Shown here: piece by piece, positions 7,218 to 7,320 of the stretch
Layout of the letters: every line of letters begins with the position of its first letter
Numbering within the stretch: position 1 is the first letter of the stretch
Source: Sphingobacteriales bacterium
GTDB taxonomy: Bacteria > Bacteroidota > Bacteroidia > Sphingobacteriales > Sphingobacteriaceae
DNA length: 7,320 bases
Assembly (NCBI GenBank): GCA_947478655.1
Contig: CANJWU010000054.1
Coordinates: forward strand, 1 to 7,320
Direction of reading: 5' to 3'
Notes under the pieces: model-generated
Told to the model about the DNA's origin: nothing
Database searches by the model: none
The model's input: the letters and a program-made list of their open reading frames with translations, nothing else
Position numbers and translations under genes: made by a program

Positions 7218-7263
7218 CATATTAACTTAACCTGGATTTAACCCACAGGTTTGCGCAGAAAGC

Positions 7264-7299
7264 AAAAAAGCCAATTAGCGGGCTTGCTAATTGGCTTTT
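7264..7299 (-). terminator. Rho-independent terminator downstream of the tRNA
   Basis: A perfect 14-bp inverted repeat (7266-7279 with 7286-7299, loop 7280-7285) forms a hairpin with core stem GCCAATTAGC / GCTAATTGGC. On the minus strand it is followed by a run of T (complement of 7264-7269). It begins on the last base of the tRNA CCA end, the usual place for a tRNA terminator. On the + strand only four T's follow the core stem, so termination in that direction would be weaker. Confidence 0.85.
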
Positions 7300-7320
7300 G
7301 GTACCTGGGGCGGGAATCGA
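7299..7320 (-). tRNA. tRNA 3' end (partial), probably tRNA-Leu
   Basis: Read on the minus strand, the edge of the window gives a TCGATT T-loop end, the T-stem 3' strand CCCGC (7314-7310), the acceptor 3' strand CCCAGGT (7309-7303), discriminator A (7302) and an encoded CCA (7301-7299). The spacing fits a tRNA exactly. The acceptor end ...GGT-A-CCA resembles tRNA-Leu(UAA) of E. coli, where a G1-U72 pair gives the same GGTACCA ending. The anticodon lies outside the window, so the amino acid is a guess. A terminator follows immediately. Confidence 0.82.

Noticed and set aside
7231..7249. CCTG...CAGG inverted repeat upstream of the TetR promoter
   Set aside because: Four-base arms separated by 11 bases are expected by chance.
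7266..7299. Strong inverted repeat next to a tRNA, considered as an attachment site or mobile-element end
   Set aside because: Perfect stem, T-tract and position directly after CCA fit an ordinary tRNA terminator; no integrase or direct repeat of the tRNA end is present in the window.

Overview
The window is a low-GC (roughly one-third G+C) bacterial chromosome segment, most likely from the Bacteroidota. Several signs point that way. A TAnnTTTG-type -7 box lies upstream of the only complete operon. Purine-rich Shine-Dalgarno sequences are almost absent before the starts; the leaders are A/T-rich instead. The RND pump also has an enlarged architecture that I associate with this phylum. Genus cannot be fixed from the sequence.

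Layout, left to right: (1) bases 1-69, the last 22 codons of nuoD (respiratory complex I, 49-kDa-type subunit), + strand; (2) bases 71-559, a GNAT acetyltransferase of the phosphinothricin/L-amino-acid N-acetyltransferase type, + strand, starting one base after the nuoD stop; (3) bases 558-590, an intrinsic terminator for the opposing minus-strand operon, whose U-tract overlaps the acetyltransferase stop codon; (4) bases 646-7164, a four-gene minus-strand operon read as TetR-family regulator, TolC-type outer-membrane channel, lipoprotein membrane-fusion adaptor, RND inner-membrane pump, with intergenic distances of 10 bp, 30 bp and a 1-base stop/start overlap; (5) bases 7165-7263, the control region, with a -7 promoter box inside a 44-bp nested palindrome that looks like the TetR operator; (6) bases 7264-7320, a terminator hairpin and the 3' end of a minus-strand tRNA (probably tRNA-Leu) cut by the window edge.

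The efflux operon encodes all three parts of an envelope-spanning proton-driven exporter plus its probable local repressor. The RND protein takes substrate from the periplasm or inner membrane. The lipid-anchored adaptor bridges the periplasm, and the TolC-like channel opens through the outer membrane. The TetR protein is co-transcribed with the pump, so repression would be autoregulatory and relieved by an unknown ligand, probably a pump substrate.

I see no previously undescribed multi-gene system here: no CRISPR array, phage, transposon or defence locus. The points most worth a second look are the nested palindromic operator, the very short leader it implies for the regulator, an extra hydrophobic hairpin in the RND pump, an Arg at the position of a key pump Lys, and the interruption of the nuo gene order by an acetyltransferase.
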